Shown piece after piece: positions 54,816-64,000 of a stretch of 64,000 nt of DNA. Made by a program: the position numbers and the translations under genes. The notes under the pieces are model-generated. The model did not search any database and was not told where the DNA came from. It saw nothing but the letters and a program-made list of their open reading frames with translations. Every line of letters starts with the position of its first letter. The first letter of the stretch is position 1. The stretch is from Cyanophora paradoxa (lineage: Eukaryota; Glaucocystophyceae; Cyanophorales; Cyanophoraceae): positions 32,936 through 96,935 of the forward strand of contig QPMI01000407.1 in NCBI GenBank assembly GCA_004431415.1, in the 5' to 3' direction.

Positions 54816-55027
54816 TTATAGCTGCCTCAGTGCATACTGAGACCGCTTTTTCTCAATTATCTTATAGACCTGGGGGTCCATTGCTACTTCAGTTGGCAAA
54901 TAATATTTAATCGGTCTCCTCTGGGTCTCTGCTCCTCTTTTTGGGCTTTTCTGCGATAATAGGATGCCAGGGCTTGCTGCTTTTTATACTCTCTATATGC
55001 TGGGTCCTCTCTATATCGTTTCTGCAT
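54816..55027 (-). pseudogene. Small basic protein, homologue of element A 30509-30784, frameshifted
   Basis: ATG at 55027: QKRYREDPAYREYKKQQALA, then YYRRKAQKEEQR. The frame shifts at about 54910 and continues as EVAMDPQVYKIIEKKRSQ to a stop at 54816. It shares the R-x-x-x-DP-x-YR word with element A's RRRYNEDPDYRQ. Probably DNA-binding. Too short and broken to be called by length alone. Confidence 0.5.
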
Positions 55028-55086
55028 TGCTAGAATGTGTCTAATAGACCCTCAGTAAAGGTTCATCACTGGTAAACTCGATTAAA

Positions 55087-55359
55087 CTAATAGTATCCTC
55101 CATTTATATTCCCAGAGAAAACGTTTTCTGCTGGCAGAGAACTTCTCCTTGGATACTCCTGTTGCTCATATGTATACTCTGTGGGGTCTGCTGGCATTGA
55201 CTCCACAGAAACTGTTGATCTCCTTCTCTCTCTTGCTTCTGAGGCATTATCCTCATTATCTGACATCTCAAACTCCACTGTTGTCTCACAACATCCACTG
55301 TGGCAATTGCTCACCACATGCAGACTGAACATCTCGAAGAACTTTCGTATTATGTCCAT
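55087..55359 (-). CDS. 90-residue acidic/Ser-rich protein, unknown
   Basis: From ATG 55359: a hydrophobic N-terminal part (MDIIRKFFEMFSLHVV), a short Cys cluster (CHSGCC), then an acidic and Ser/Arg-rich tail (MSDNEDNASEARERRRST). TATATAAAAGAC lies about 50 bases upstream of the ATG on the minus strand. No match in element A. Confidence 0.45.
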   Translation of the reverse strand: MDIIRKFFEMFSLHVVSNCHSGCCETTVEFEMSDNEDNASEARERRRSTVSVESMPADPTEYTYEQQEYPRRSSLPAENVFSGNINGGYY

Positions 55360-55399
55360 ATCTCTAATAAAACAGAGAAAATTAAAGCCAAACTCGTCT

Positions 55400-56105
55400 T
55401 TTATATACTGTTGGGGCTACTCCCTTTTCTACTTCAGCTTTGGTGGCACCAGGTTCAATGGTTCCCTTTTGGGTTTTGTTTTCATTTCATCTACTGCCTG
55501 CTCATCGATTTGGTTCTCTTTCTTAGCAATAAACTGTTTATCTGGGACACCAGTAATCCCATTTTATAAACTTCCTTTCGAAGCATCTCCTTTAGCTTGG
55601 CTCTCTCTTTCTTCTCAGTAACATACTGCTCCAAGGCACTGATTTGGCTTCCAGATCTTTGAGTTTAGCAGTCATCTCATCCCATTGAGCCTTGGGAATT
55701 CGATGAATATTTTGAGTGGGAGCAGTCTTGTATGTGACTTCACCAGCCATAGACTGATTACCTTGTCTGATTCCTTACTAAGACCTTCACCTTTGCGAGC
55801 CAGTGAAGATCTTGCAAGCCTAAACCTTTATCATCAGCAGCACCAATAATTCGCCTGGCACCCTCAGCAACAGCTTTCATTTTGAGGCTTCTGGTGAGAT
55901 GTTGAGTTGGTCACTGGTTGAAGCTGTGGGGCTTTGTCATCGACTGATTCCTCATAGGCAGCATTAAGGGGTCTTCTTGTTGTGAGGGCTTCACCTCATT
56001 CATACCATTGAATTTCATTGGTTCAGTGTTAATGGATCCATTGTTTCCACCACCTGAATAGCCAACAGCCCCAGCTGGGATCCCTATCTTTCGTTTGGGA
56101 GGCAT
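55400..56105 (-). pseudogene. Coiled-coil protein, homologue of element A 28871-29509, broken
   Basis: ATG 56105 opens MPPKRKIGIPAGAVGYSGGG and 64 residues. After stops and shifts, other frames carry GEVTYKTAPTQNIHRIPKAQ, EMTAKLKDLEAKS and RAKLKEMLRKEVYKMG. These line up with EELTAKLRDLEARS and REMLRSEMFKH of element A, and the gene stands at the same place beyond the ATPase. A TATAAA box lies about 30 bases upstream. Confidence 0.6.
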
Positions 56106-56183
56106 TGTATCTTTATTAGAATGAGAGATAATTTTATAAACCGCGTTTATATCGCATCAATTTATTGCTATGGACTTGGCTTT

Positions 56184-56844
56184 TCACTTCTTTGGGGCTT
56201 CCTCTTTCTCTGGTGGTTTCAGTTCATCTTCTTTCTTTTTTGGCTTCCTGTGGAAGCGAGGAAATGGGAAATCTTTCACAAGCTCAGCTTTATCTACATA
56301 GTATTTAACTGAGTAGTTTGCAGAGGACCAAATGATATACTGATAGGAGTGAACATACTCTTCAAACATCTTGTAAAATCCTCTTTATTTCGCATTATAT
56401 TGTATTCTTCCTCTATGGCTTCAAGTTCTTTGCGATTAGCAGCACTTAGAAACAGCATAATCAGAATTAACTCGAATAGTCGAAGAGACTTTCTTAGCTT
56501 TTGTGTGATGCAGATAATGGATATTTTCGAATGGCGACCTCTGGAATACAGAGATCCAATTTTCTTGTGAGAATCACTATCTCATTATCATTAAATCATC
56601 TAAAACAACACACATGGTTAACAGGTTCACCTTTTTCGATTTTCTCTTGCCTTTCATCTAGCAATTTAGCAATGTAAGCATCCCATTTTCCAGTTGCACT
56701 GTTGCAACTTTCCAGAAATGATTGAAGCTGGTTCCACTCACAACTAACAACATCAATCTTTTTGGCATCATGTAATTGCTTTAACCAATACTTTACACAG
56801 CTTTTTTCCAGTACATTTTTGCCTATAAAAATGGCTCTGAACAT
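56184..56844 (-). pseudogene. Packaging ATPase of element B, broken
   Basis: From 56844: FRAIFIGKN as in element A's FKALFISKS. But the P-loop reads GKNVLEKSC, because two runs differ by one base each and put the Gly-Lys-Ser region out of frame. A first frame ends at 56596. Later pieces include LHHTKAKKVSSTIRVNSDY and LEAIEEEYNIM, matching QKLTALSQSIRSNSDY and LEAIYREF of element A. The last 61 residues (56369-56184) end in a lysine-rich tail. As written it cannot bind ATP. Confidence 0.65.
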
Positions 56845-56892
56845 TTCATTTCAGAAACATTAATCTTCAAATCTTGCATTGTTGTATATCTT

Positions 56893-58284
56893 CTAATAAA
56901 GACAGATAAAAATAATGCAGGGAGACTGAATATGTCTATAAATTATTCTACGAACACCTGAACCGTCTATAATGAGGAAACTATGCATGAGAGCGCGAAC
57001 ATTAACATCGATTCTTATCTGAAGGCATGTAGAGGTGAGGAATGAAGATGAGGAATTTGTCAGGTCAACAAACCACTGGCAATATTTCGAATCGCCTTTC
57101 TCCATCAATGCAGAAACTTATCCTGAAAGGACATAGCGATCTGCAACCTTATCCATGTTAGAGCATTTGAAGGCATCAGCAATTAGCTCAGCACCTTTGA
57201 GTAGGGAAATTGGCTCAGTGGCAAAAAGTCGCTGTCCATTTATTTCAGTGAATGTTATCTCTTTGGAGTTGGCATAGGTCTTAAGAACACTGTGGGAGCC
57301 ATTGGATTTGTCAACAGTTCATATCACGAACTGAAACAAGCAGAGCATAGACAAGACCTGAGATTTGAGAGAGGTTAATTCGATTGGGTTGGGCATTGCC
57401 CTTGGCAGGGAAAGCAAGCATCTACAAATCCAATATCAAGGGAGGGAATAGCCATGCCAGTAGTCTTTACTTTTTCAATTACAGTAGCGAAAAGCTCATC
57501 AGAAACATTAATAGCATGCATGTAAAGGCGAGGAGAAGTAATTGAAATACAGGGGTTGTTGCACCAAGACTGAAAGTGTGATGTTTTGACCAACATGGGC
57601 AAGTGTAGCATTAGCAGTATCACCAAGACCATCATCTTCTGTCTTATCAGCAGCTGTCCCACCAACAACAGGGAGAGAGCGACCACCATAGGAAGTTTCA
57701 ACATAACCCTTTCCAGCATCCTTAAACCAAACAGTAACAACCATTTCACCAGATAAAGCACCAAGGGGAAGGTAGTGATTTAGCCAAGGCACTGGGATTT
57801 CAACGAAAAATGAGCCACCAAGTCGGTTGGTTCCATGAGCAGGGATGCCATGAACCATGCCCATTGAGCGTTTCTTTTTAGCTAGTTGATCCTCCGAATA
57901 ATAGACCAGGGGGAAATGAGCAAGGAAATCAGAAGGGATGTGGTAGGTGTAAGATCCATAGGTAATTTCAAGTCGCTGAACTAAAGCACCAACTGGGCGA
58001 GTGTATCCATTGCGAACTAGATCTTCACCAGCAAAAGTGATGGCTGGAAGGTCGAAAGCAAGTTCGAGTTTTCCACAGAAATTGTAGCGAGGTAGCTTGA
58101 AGGAAATGCGATTTCCAACATTATTCTCAAAAGTATTGCTGGGATTCACAACAACTAGAACTGGCTTAGACTTGGATTCGAGACCAAGCATAAGGGAGTT
58201 ATCCAGGAAAAAGGCTTTCGCCTCCTCTGGGGTTGTTAGGGCTTCTTTCAGCGAAAGTCTTTGAAGAGTGGAAGTGATATCCAT
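56893..58284 (-). pseudogene. Major capsid protein of element B, broken in its second half
   Basis: ATG 58284: MDITSTLQRLSLKEALTTPE, then VLVVVNPSN, YRPVGAL-like and SGEMVVTVWFKDAGKGYVE, parallel to element A. The frame is open for about 258 residues to roughly 57560, where it shifts (ISITSPRLYMHAINVSDEL). It shifts or stops again near 57400 and 57330, and the last piece (57108-56893) gives FVDLTNSSSSFLTS and VRALMHSFLIIDG. This capsid is better preserved in its first half than element A's. Confidence 0.75.
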
Positions 58285-58387
58285 TATATTCTCTTTTATT
58301 ATACTGCAACATAAAAAATCTACCAATGATCCTTAATTTATGCGAAGCTTGTAATAACTGGATAGGAAGGGTGAAGCTGTGACATTC

Positions 58388-59339
58388 TCATCTTAAAGTA
58401 TTCATAAACTGGGTCCCTGCTGGCTCATCACCATAGCGAATTTCAAAGGTCAGATGAACAGGTTGACCCTCAAAATCAATTGGTTCATTAATAGCATTTA
58501 CAATATCAACCGAGAAAGTGGATAATCCAACCTTTTATTATAGTATTTGTAAAGTGGATGAGCCTCTGTTGAATTGTAAACAACATGCTCACCATAATCT
58601 TTGTCAGGGACCACTATTTTGTGAAAGTAACCAGTCAGAAGACCATCCCCACATTGCACCAGATCACCCAGCTCCTTTACTCTCACAAACAAAACACTGT
58701 CCCTGGTCTTCTCAGGCTCAAAAGAAGATATAATGCCATTCACTCGACCACCAGTAAAGATTCCATCAGTGAGAGCATCATAAACTTGTGATTGGATTGG
58801 GAATTCCATATCTTCCAGGATCAAGACCAAGCAGTCTAGCTGAACTCAATAGCTTTTGGATTGTTTGTTGGCTTGGGTTCACAGCACTGAGAAAGCCAGT
58901 AAAATGGTACTGCTGAGTGGAATATAATTCGTTTCAGTGATTCATCCCATTTGCAGCGAATGGATGGTTGGGGATTTCTGCCTTCGAATTTAGAGTTAAT
59001 TACATTCACCAGTTGTTGGTGGCTTTGGATGGGGGTGTTTCGACTTATAATGAATTGTTTCCATTGTTCAAGTCAGCAGCTGGGCGAACTGTTGGAATTC
59101 CTGAGCTTCCAGCTCCAGGAGTTTGTTCAGAATAATAAATGCTAAATGCATTGTCAACTGTCACATCTCCCTTTGGTTTCACCACTCACCATAGGGATGC
59201 TGTTATAAAATTCGGCTGAGACCAGTCTCACAGCCCTCACATTCTCATAACTACTGGGGAGTCTAGCCACAAAGCTTGATGTGGGACCATCACCAGAGAT
59301 TGTATTAAATGAGCTAACCTCGATGTAATCCACAGGCAT
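58388..59339 (-). pseudogene. Minor capsid / penton-like protein of element B (homologue of A 25700-26656)
   Basis: ATG 59339: MPVDYIEVSSFN, FVARLPSSYENVRAVRLVSA. After a break near 59155, the piece 58830-58498 has VLFVRVKELGDLVQ and YNSTEAHPLYKYYNKRL. The end LTFEIRYGDEPAG stops at 58388. Order and words follow the element A gene. Frames break at least three times. Confidence 0.6.
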
Positions 59340-59368
59340 TCTTCTTTTATCTATATTTATATATTAAA

Positions 59369-60295
59369 ATGAACGACTTGTTAATATTGATAGCAGGGAT
59401 AGAAGCCAAGGACAAAATGAAAACTCTTACAGGGTCACCCTCACAACTCCAGTAGAGAGACCAAGGGAATGCAGGGTTCTATATGCAGAGATTCCAAACA
59501 GTATCTATAACAGTGTGGGAACTGATCATCTAACAGTTCAGTTTAATTACCAAGATGGTTCATACAATGAAATCATCACACAAAAGTGTATCCCCTTCCC
59601 AGTGGCTACATCAACAGGGTCATTTTGGGGTAACACACCCTTATAATTATGGGCTGAACTATTCAAGCTTCCAAACCATTGCAGGCAAAACAGTAGCTTT
59701 TGAGTTCAAGATATTCTATAACCCAACTACCTATAAAGTGGAGTTTTACAGTAACCATGAGTTTCGTTTTATTGCAAGCAACCAGAGAATAGGGAAGCTT
59801 TTGGGTGTGAGTTCTACTGAATACACCAATGGGTATTATAGCACTCCTCCTGTTGGTGGATCTCCCTATCGACCTGAGAACCTTTTAAAGTATGATGGCA
59901 AACCTATTACACCTGATCACCCAGCATGGGGAATCACCTTCTCAGGACCCAGACTCTCCTCTAAGCCCTTGCAATATTATTTTGACAGCAGGAAGATGTC
60001 TGATATGAATGCTGAGCAGTATCTGTACATGCATATTAAAGAGCTGTCCCCTTTGCCAGCAGACACAATATAATTCCGAAATCGCAACCACATAACCAGG
60101 GGCAATCCTTAGATTGCAATTGAGTAAAGATATAGGTGGCTATGTTTACCATAGTGGTGAGCATGCAGAATTCATTCAGATAAATGACAGAAACCTGGTG
60201 ATAAGGGAACTCACAGTGAGTTTAAAGATTACTTTGGTGAACTGATTGATATGAATGGAATCGATAATTCTTTTCAGTTGGAGTTTATCGAATAA
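59369..60295 (+). pseudogene. Minor capsid / penton-like protein of element B (homologue of A 24717-25673)
   Basis: ATG 59369. After an early stop the sense continues as VLYAEIPNSIYNSV. A 172-codon open piece (59555-60073) holds YGLNYSSFQTIAGKTVAFEF and AEQYLYMHIKELSPL; the end reads NSFQLEFIE with TAA at 60295. It is divergent from the other penton-like gene, as in element A, with TATATTTATATATT in the 29-base gap. Confidence 0.6.
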
Positions 60296-60420
60296 AGGCA
60301 CCTGTAAAGTCAACTCTCATTGTGGGAGCATTCACATACACAAGGGGATAAATGCGAATATATTGATTCTGAGAGAAAAACCTATGTAAAAAGCATCCTT
60401 GATGCTGAGAGGAAATCCAC

Positions 60421-61833
60421 TCAATAGAGCCACATCACCTGAGTTGTGAGCATTGTTAATGTTCTCACAGACATATATTTTGTTTGCCCATCTGATCGAA
60501 TAAAAGACCAGTTGATCCCATCAGTGGATGTTGCCACATTGAAAGTCTTAATAAAAGCATTGGTGTCCCCTGATCCATAGGCAATCACAGAGGAGAGTTC
60601 AAAAGTATATGGGAAAGCAACTTGAAGGTATTCAGTGGGGGTTTCCCATATCTGCTCAGGAGCATAGGCTCCAGCTTCCCAGCCAAATGCTGAAGGTCTA
60701 GCCATGAAAGGCTCTTTACCTGTCACAGAGGATGAGGCAGTGAAGGCATCATCTGCAAGCTGATACCAATTGCATCCAAAGGAGGTGATGTAGTGAGAGT
60801 GGATGAGATGTAAGCCTTTGAAGGGTTCTTTAATTCATAGTTTGCTACTAGAAGCTGCAAAGCTTATTAATCATATCATTGTTTGCTGCAATGTATGTTT
60901 CAGTGAATGCAAGCATATCTGGGATTTTAGAAGTGTCATCCAGGGAGCTTACTATATGATTTGGAAGAGGGACTGATAGCCTATAGTATCTCCCATAATC
61001 CTGATCATAGTTGTAGGGTAACAACTCCTCCATCTTATCAAGGGCAGAAAGCTCACTTGCAGCCATGAGCATGTTAATCAATGGGCTTCCATCTGTTGAG
61101 GCAATCCATGAGAGAATGCCCCAGCTGTTGACAGTCTCATAAGCATAACCCACATAATCAGACTCTAAATGTGGGTCCACCTCTCCACAAGAGATACTTA
61201 TTACTATAATATCATCATCATCACTGTAAATCTTCTTTGCATGGCTGTAACCACACACACTGGGATTATTGTTTCCCGAAATGGCACCATCAATGAGACA
61301 GACATATACTCCCCGATTGAAATCAACAATGCTTACAGGAGAGAAATATGTAGGAGCAGCAGAAGTAGCCCTAGCAGCAATCTTACAAGGCATAAAGTTG
61401 TAATTGTTGTCATTTGTGATAAATATTGGTTTCATATTCTGAGTATCAAAGGATGTATCACAATGTCCTTTAGGGAATCCTGTATTAGTGATTCACCAGT
61501 AACTGAATTGATTGCAGTCTCCAAGGGTCCCACATCATACTTTGTATTAAAAAGGGCATTTTCGATGATATTTCGAGGATTTGCGAAAATCAAGGGCAGT
61601 TGAGTTAGGTAAATATTGTGTAAATCGTTTGCTGTCAGTTTAGGTTCACCTGGTTTATCAGGATGCCTTATATTCAAACCTATTGCAATGATCCCACCAG
61701 TGGAAGTTCCACTCACAAGATCCACAAGATCGATTATTCTCCTGCCAGTTCGATTTTCGATTTCTTTTAGCAGCCTGGTTATGATAATGCCCCTTGCACC
61801 CCCCCTGAAACTTAAAACGACCTTGAGAGGCAT
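60421..61833 (-). pseudogene. Patatin-like phospholipase with F5/8C (discoidin) domain, frameshifted
   Basis: ATG 61833. FRGGARG at the oxyanion site follows a run of seven G, so one glycine may be lost by a run-length change. The nucleophile elbow is GTSTG; the catalytic Asp is in LIDGA. Frame changes occur near 61435 and after KLCSF at 60848. The last piece (60726-60421) reads YLQVAFPYTFELSSVIAYG and FNVATSTDGINWSFI, a good F5/8 type C pattern. It has the same domain order as the intact element A protein. It is divergent from the fibre gene, separated by 43 bases. Confidence 0.75.
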
Positions 61834-61876
61834 CTTTTACTTATCAGGAATTTTATAAATCCATATAGTAAAAGCC

Positions 61877-64000
61877 ATGAGCTTCAATTACCCACCAAAT
61901 CTAGAAACCATTCAAGATGATAATGCAAGCAGCACCAAGCATGTGAACTTTGATAATATTAAAGTAAAGGGTTCAGTTTCAATTGACCACAGCTCTGATA
62001 ATTCATCAAAGACTCAATCAAGGGAGCATGCTTTATCTGTGAATCAAACCGATCCAGATAAAGAGGATGTCAGTGTTGCTTTAGTTTGGGTAATGTGAAA
62101 GCAAACCAAGTGGCAGAGATCAAAGCCACCAGAAGGAGACCTAGGAAACTGAAAACCAGTGGCACTCACCCAGATATACCTTCCAGGTTCGATAGTGGTC
62201 GATTGATTTTCAATGTTCAAGATGAGCAGGGCAAACAGAACACAGCTTTGCGAATTTACAATGAGGGCAGCACTGCAAAAGCTGAGGTCCCCCAAGTATT
62301 GCAAGTGGGTCCCATTGCCAACACAAATCAGGTCTCCTACACAAATGATGTCTACCCCAAGGATATTACATATGACTTTGCAAGGAATGAGCCTTTTGGG
62401 TTCTTTACTCCAAAAGATGTCCATCAAAAAAAGCCATCAATTACAATCAACAGTAGCCCCAGTCAACCAGTAGCAATCCATTTACATCCTGATTTAGTCG
62501 AAATGGATAGGCACCTTTTGCCTTTGTATAGCAATGTGAAAGACCTTGGAATTCGAACCAGGCAATGGCGAAATATCCATGGCAGCAATGTGTATGCAAA
62601 TGGGAGAAGCTTGTAGTGAGAACCATAAGGAGATCTTTGAGTATTATGGACCTGTCCCAGTTCCCTTCCATTTCCATGGACCACCGATTTAACACCAAAA
62701 AGCAACCTGGAGAGAATACACAGCAACTGAAGATGTAGCCTTTGGGCAGCATATTGTTAGTTGGGAGCAAGTTCGCAATAAACCTATAATTGAACCCAGA
62801 AAGCAAATAGATGAGCAGTATTTACCTCCTGAAGTCGATATATTAGAGCTTGATGAATATCAATTCGTTCCAGATGAGGAAGAGTATTTACCAGATGGTT
62901 TTGACCCACAAGAATATGAATATGATCAGTTTGACCCCAATGAGGAGGAGATACTACCAGATGGCTTAGATCCCAAGAGTTTGAGTATGAGCAGAACTAT
63001 GAACCTGATGAGGAGTATTTGCCAGATGGGCATGATCCACCAGCTGTTGATATGAGCAACCTTATGAACCCCATGAGGAATTATTACCAGATGGATTTCG
63101 ACCTGAGATCTGGGAGTTCTTTCCTGATTATGAACAAATTAATAATAAACCTGCAAAGTATCCCCCAGAGGATCACAATCATGATTGGGATGAGATCTTA
63201 GGCAAACCTCAAAATACCACCAGAGGATCACAGGCATGATTGGGGTGAAATTGATGGGATTCCAGATAGTTCCACCAAGCAAACATGAACACACTTGGGA
63301 TGAGATCAATGACCAACCAGAATTCGCAAAGTGAGCCTCTTGATAACTTGGGGGTTTCTCTTTACCAGACTTGCAATGTCCCTGAAAGAATCTTTTTGAA
63401 TGAACACTATGTACATGTGAATGGGACACTTGCAAATTCAGCTATGAGAGGACCACTTCATATTAGGACATTACCAGGCTCTTTTGAAACCCCACCACCA
63501 CCAGGAGCAACCATACCAAATATCTTTGTGTCAAGCTACATGGAGGCTGACATTCCCACAGATACATTCAGAGTCCCAACAGACCCAGCAACCTACCAAA
63601 ATTACAACTCTGCTATACAGGTTCATGTAGCAGATGTAAGCAGTTAGATGGCTCAAGACCAATGATAGTTTCAGTCGAGATAAGTATTCCTACATTCCCA
63701 TAGTGGGAACTGCAAATGATAATTATGGAGGGCAGAGCTTGCATGGATTAAAACAGATTATGGTGGGGTTCTGGAAGCCAATCAGAGGATGGCTGCAAAA
63801 AACATACACAATGAAAATATTTCGAGAGTGGTCACAGAGGATTACCTTACTGCTGTAATCTTGTAATTTCGTAACTCTTGCTATGCTTGGAATTATGTAA
63901 CAAAATGAACTTGCTGATGAATTATCTAAGTATCTTCCACTTGTTGGGTGGGACAATCACAGGAAACCTTACAGTAAATAGTAATATTTACAGTAGCAAT
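61877..64000 (+). pseudogene. Fibre protein of element B, frameshifted, runs off the window
   Basis: ATG 61877 (MSFNYPPNLETIQDD). Conserved blocks: FDSGRLIFNVQDEQGK and GIRTRQWRNIHGSNVYANG, as in element A. Acidic-Pro repeats (EEYLPDGFDPQE) follow around 62870-63060, then HNHDWDEI and HRHDWGEID units near 63175-63250, and AIQVHVADVS near 63620. At the right edge AAKNIHNENISRVVTEDYL matches element A residues before the HTHTK repeats, which would lie beyond 64000. At least six frame changes or stops. Confidence 0.65.

Larger units (their letters stand above)
45155..64000. mobile_element. Element B: degraded Polinton-like / virophage-like virus, right end outside window
   Basis: AT-rich block with rve integrase, Polinton-type PolB, primase-helicase, ATPase, MCP, two penton-like proteins, patatin lipase and fibre. 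The morphogenesis genes are homologous to those of element A and in the same relative order, inverted. Most genes carry frameshifts. No introns seen. The right terminus is beyond 64000. Confidence 0.85.

Noticed and set aside
1-64000. tRNA or rRNA genes
   Set aside because: None recognised by eye on either strand.

Overview
The window is nuclear DNA of a unicellular eukaryote, most likely an alga or similar protist. Host genes contain short GT-AG introns (for example a 57-base intron in the XPG gene), sit on GC-rich and very uneven DNA, and are separated by minisatellites and small inverted-repeat elements. I cannot name the organism. Into this host DNA are set two AT-richer, densely packed blocks that read as integrated Polinton-like / virophage-like viruses (PLVs): element A at about 19.65-35.4 kb and element B from about 45.2 kb past the right edge.

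Host part, left to right: an intron-containing XPG/Rad2-type nucleotide-excision-repair nuclease (1.0-5.5 kb, minus); a 3.5 kb fold-back element with 1.2 kb inverted arms around a 160-bp tandem repeat (6.17-9.73 kb); a GC-rich F-box protein (9.9-11.4 kb, minus); a coiled-coil gene resembling CCDC112/CCDC148 (12.0-13.8 kb, plus); a 105-bp minisatellite (16.5-17.2 kb); a near-identical 1.5 kb duplicate of the 3' half of the coiled-coil locus (18.14-19.65 kb) that stops exactly where element A begins. Right of element A lies a secreted/membrane WD40 glycoprotein gene (35.8-40.9 kb, minus), then about 4 kb of intergenic DNA carrying three MITE-like elements, a long proline/serine-rich open frame, and a fourth MITE-like element at 45.4 kb.

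Element A carries, in order: phage-like fibre protein, patatin lipase with a discoidin-like tail, a small basic protein, two minor-capsid/penton-like proteins, double-jelly-roll major capsid protein, packaging ATPase, a coiled-coil protein, a Cys-rich zinc protein, an Exo-X-C-like protein, a small basic protein, a DDE (rve) integrase and a protein-primed-type family B DNA polymerase. Most frames are open, but the capsid gene has at least three breaks and the polymerase C-terminus two. Element B carries homologues of the same morphogenesis block in the same relative order but inverted. Its replication block is different: another rve integrase, a Polinton-type PolB with an embedded endonuclease-VII-like zinc motif, a RING-type protein, and a primase-polymerase/SF3 helicase. 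Element B is broken by many frameshifts, several at homopolymers, so decay and assembly error cannot be separated here.

How the genes fit together: MCP, pentons and ATPase would build and fill an icosahedral particle; PolB (and in B the primase-helicase) would copy the genome; the integrase would insert it. The fibre and the patatin-discoidin protein, always adjacent and divergently transcribed, look like an attachment/membrane-entry module. The most interesting points are that module, the swap of replication modules between two related elements, and long hairpins in element B that sit 3' of two genes in the same transcriptional sense.
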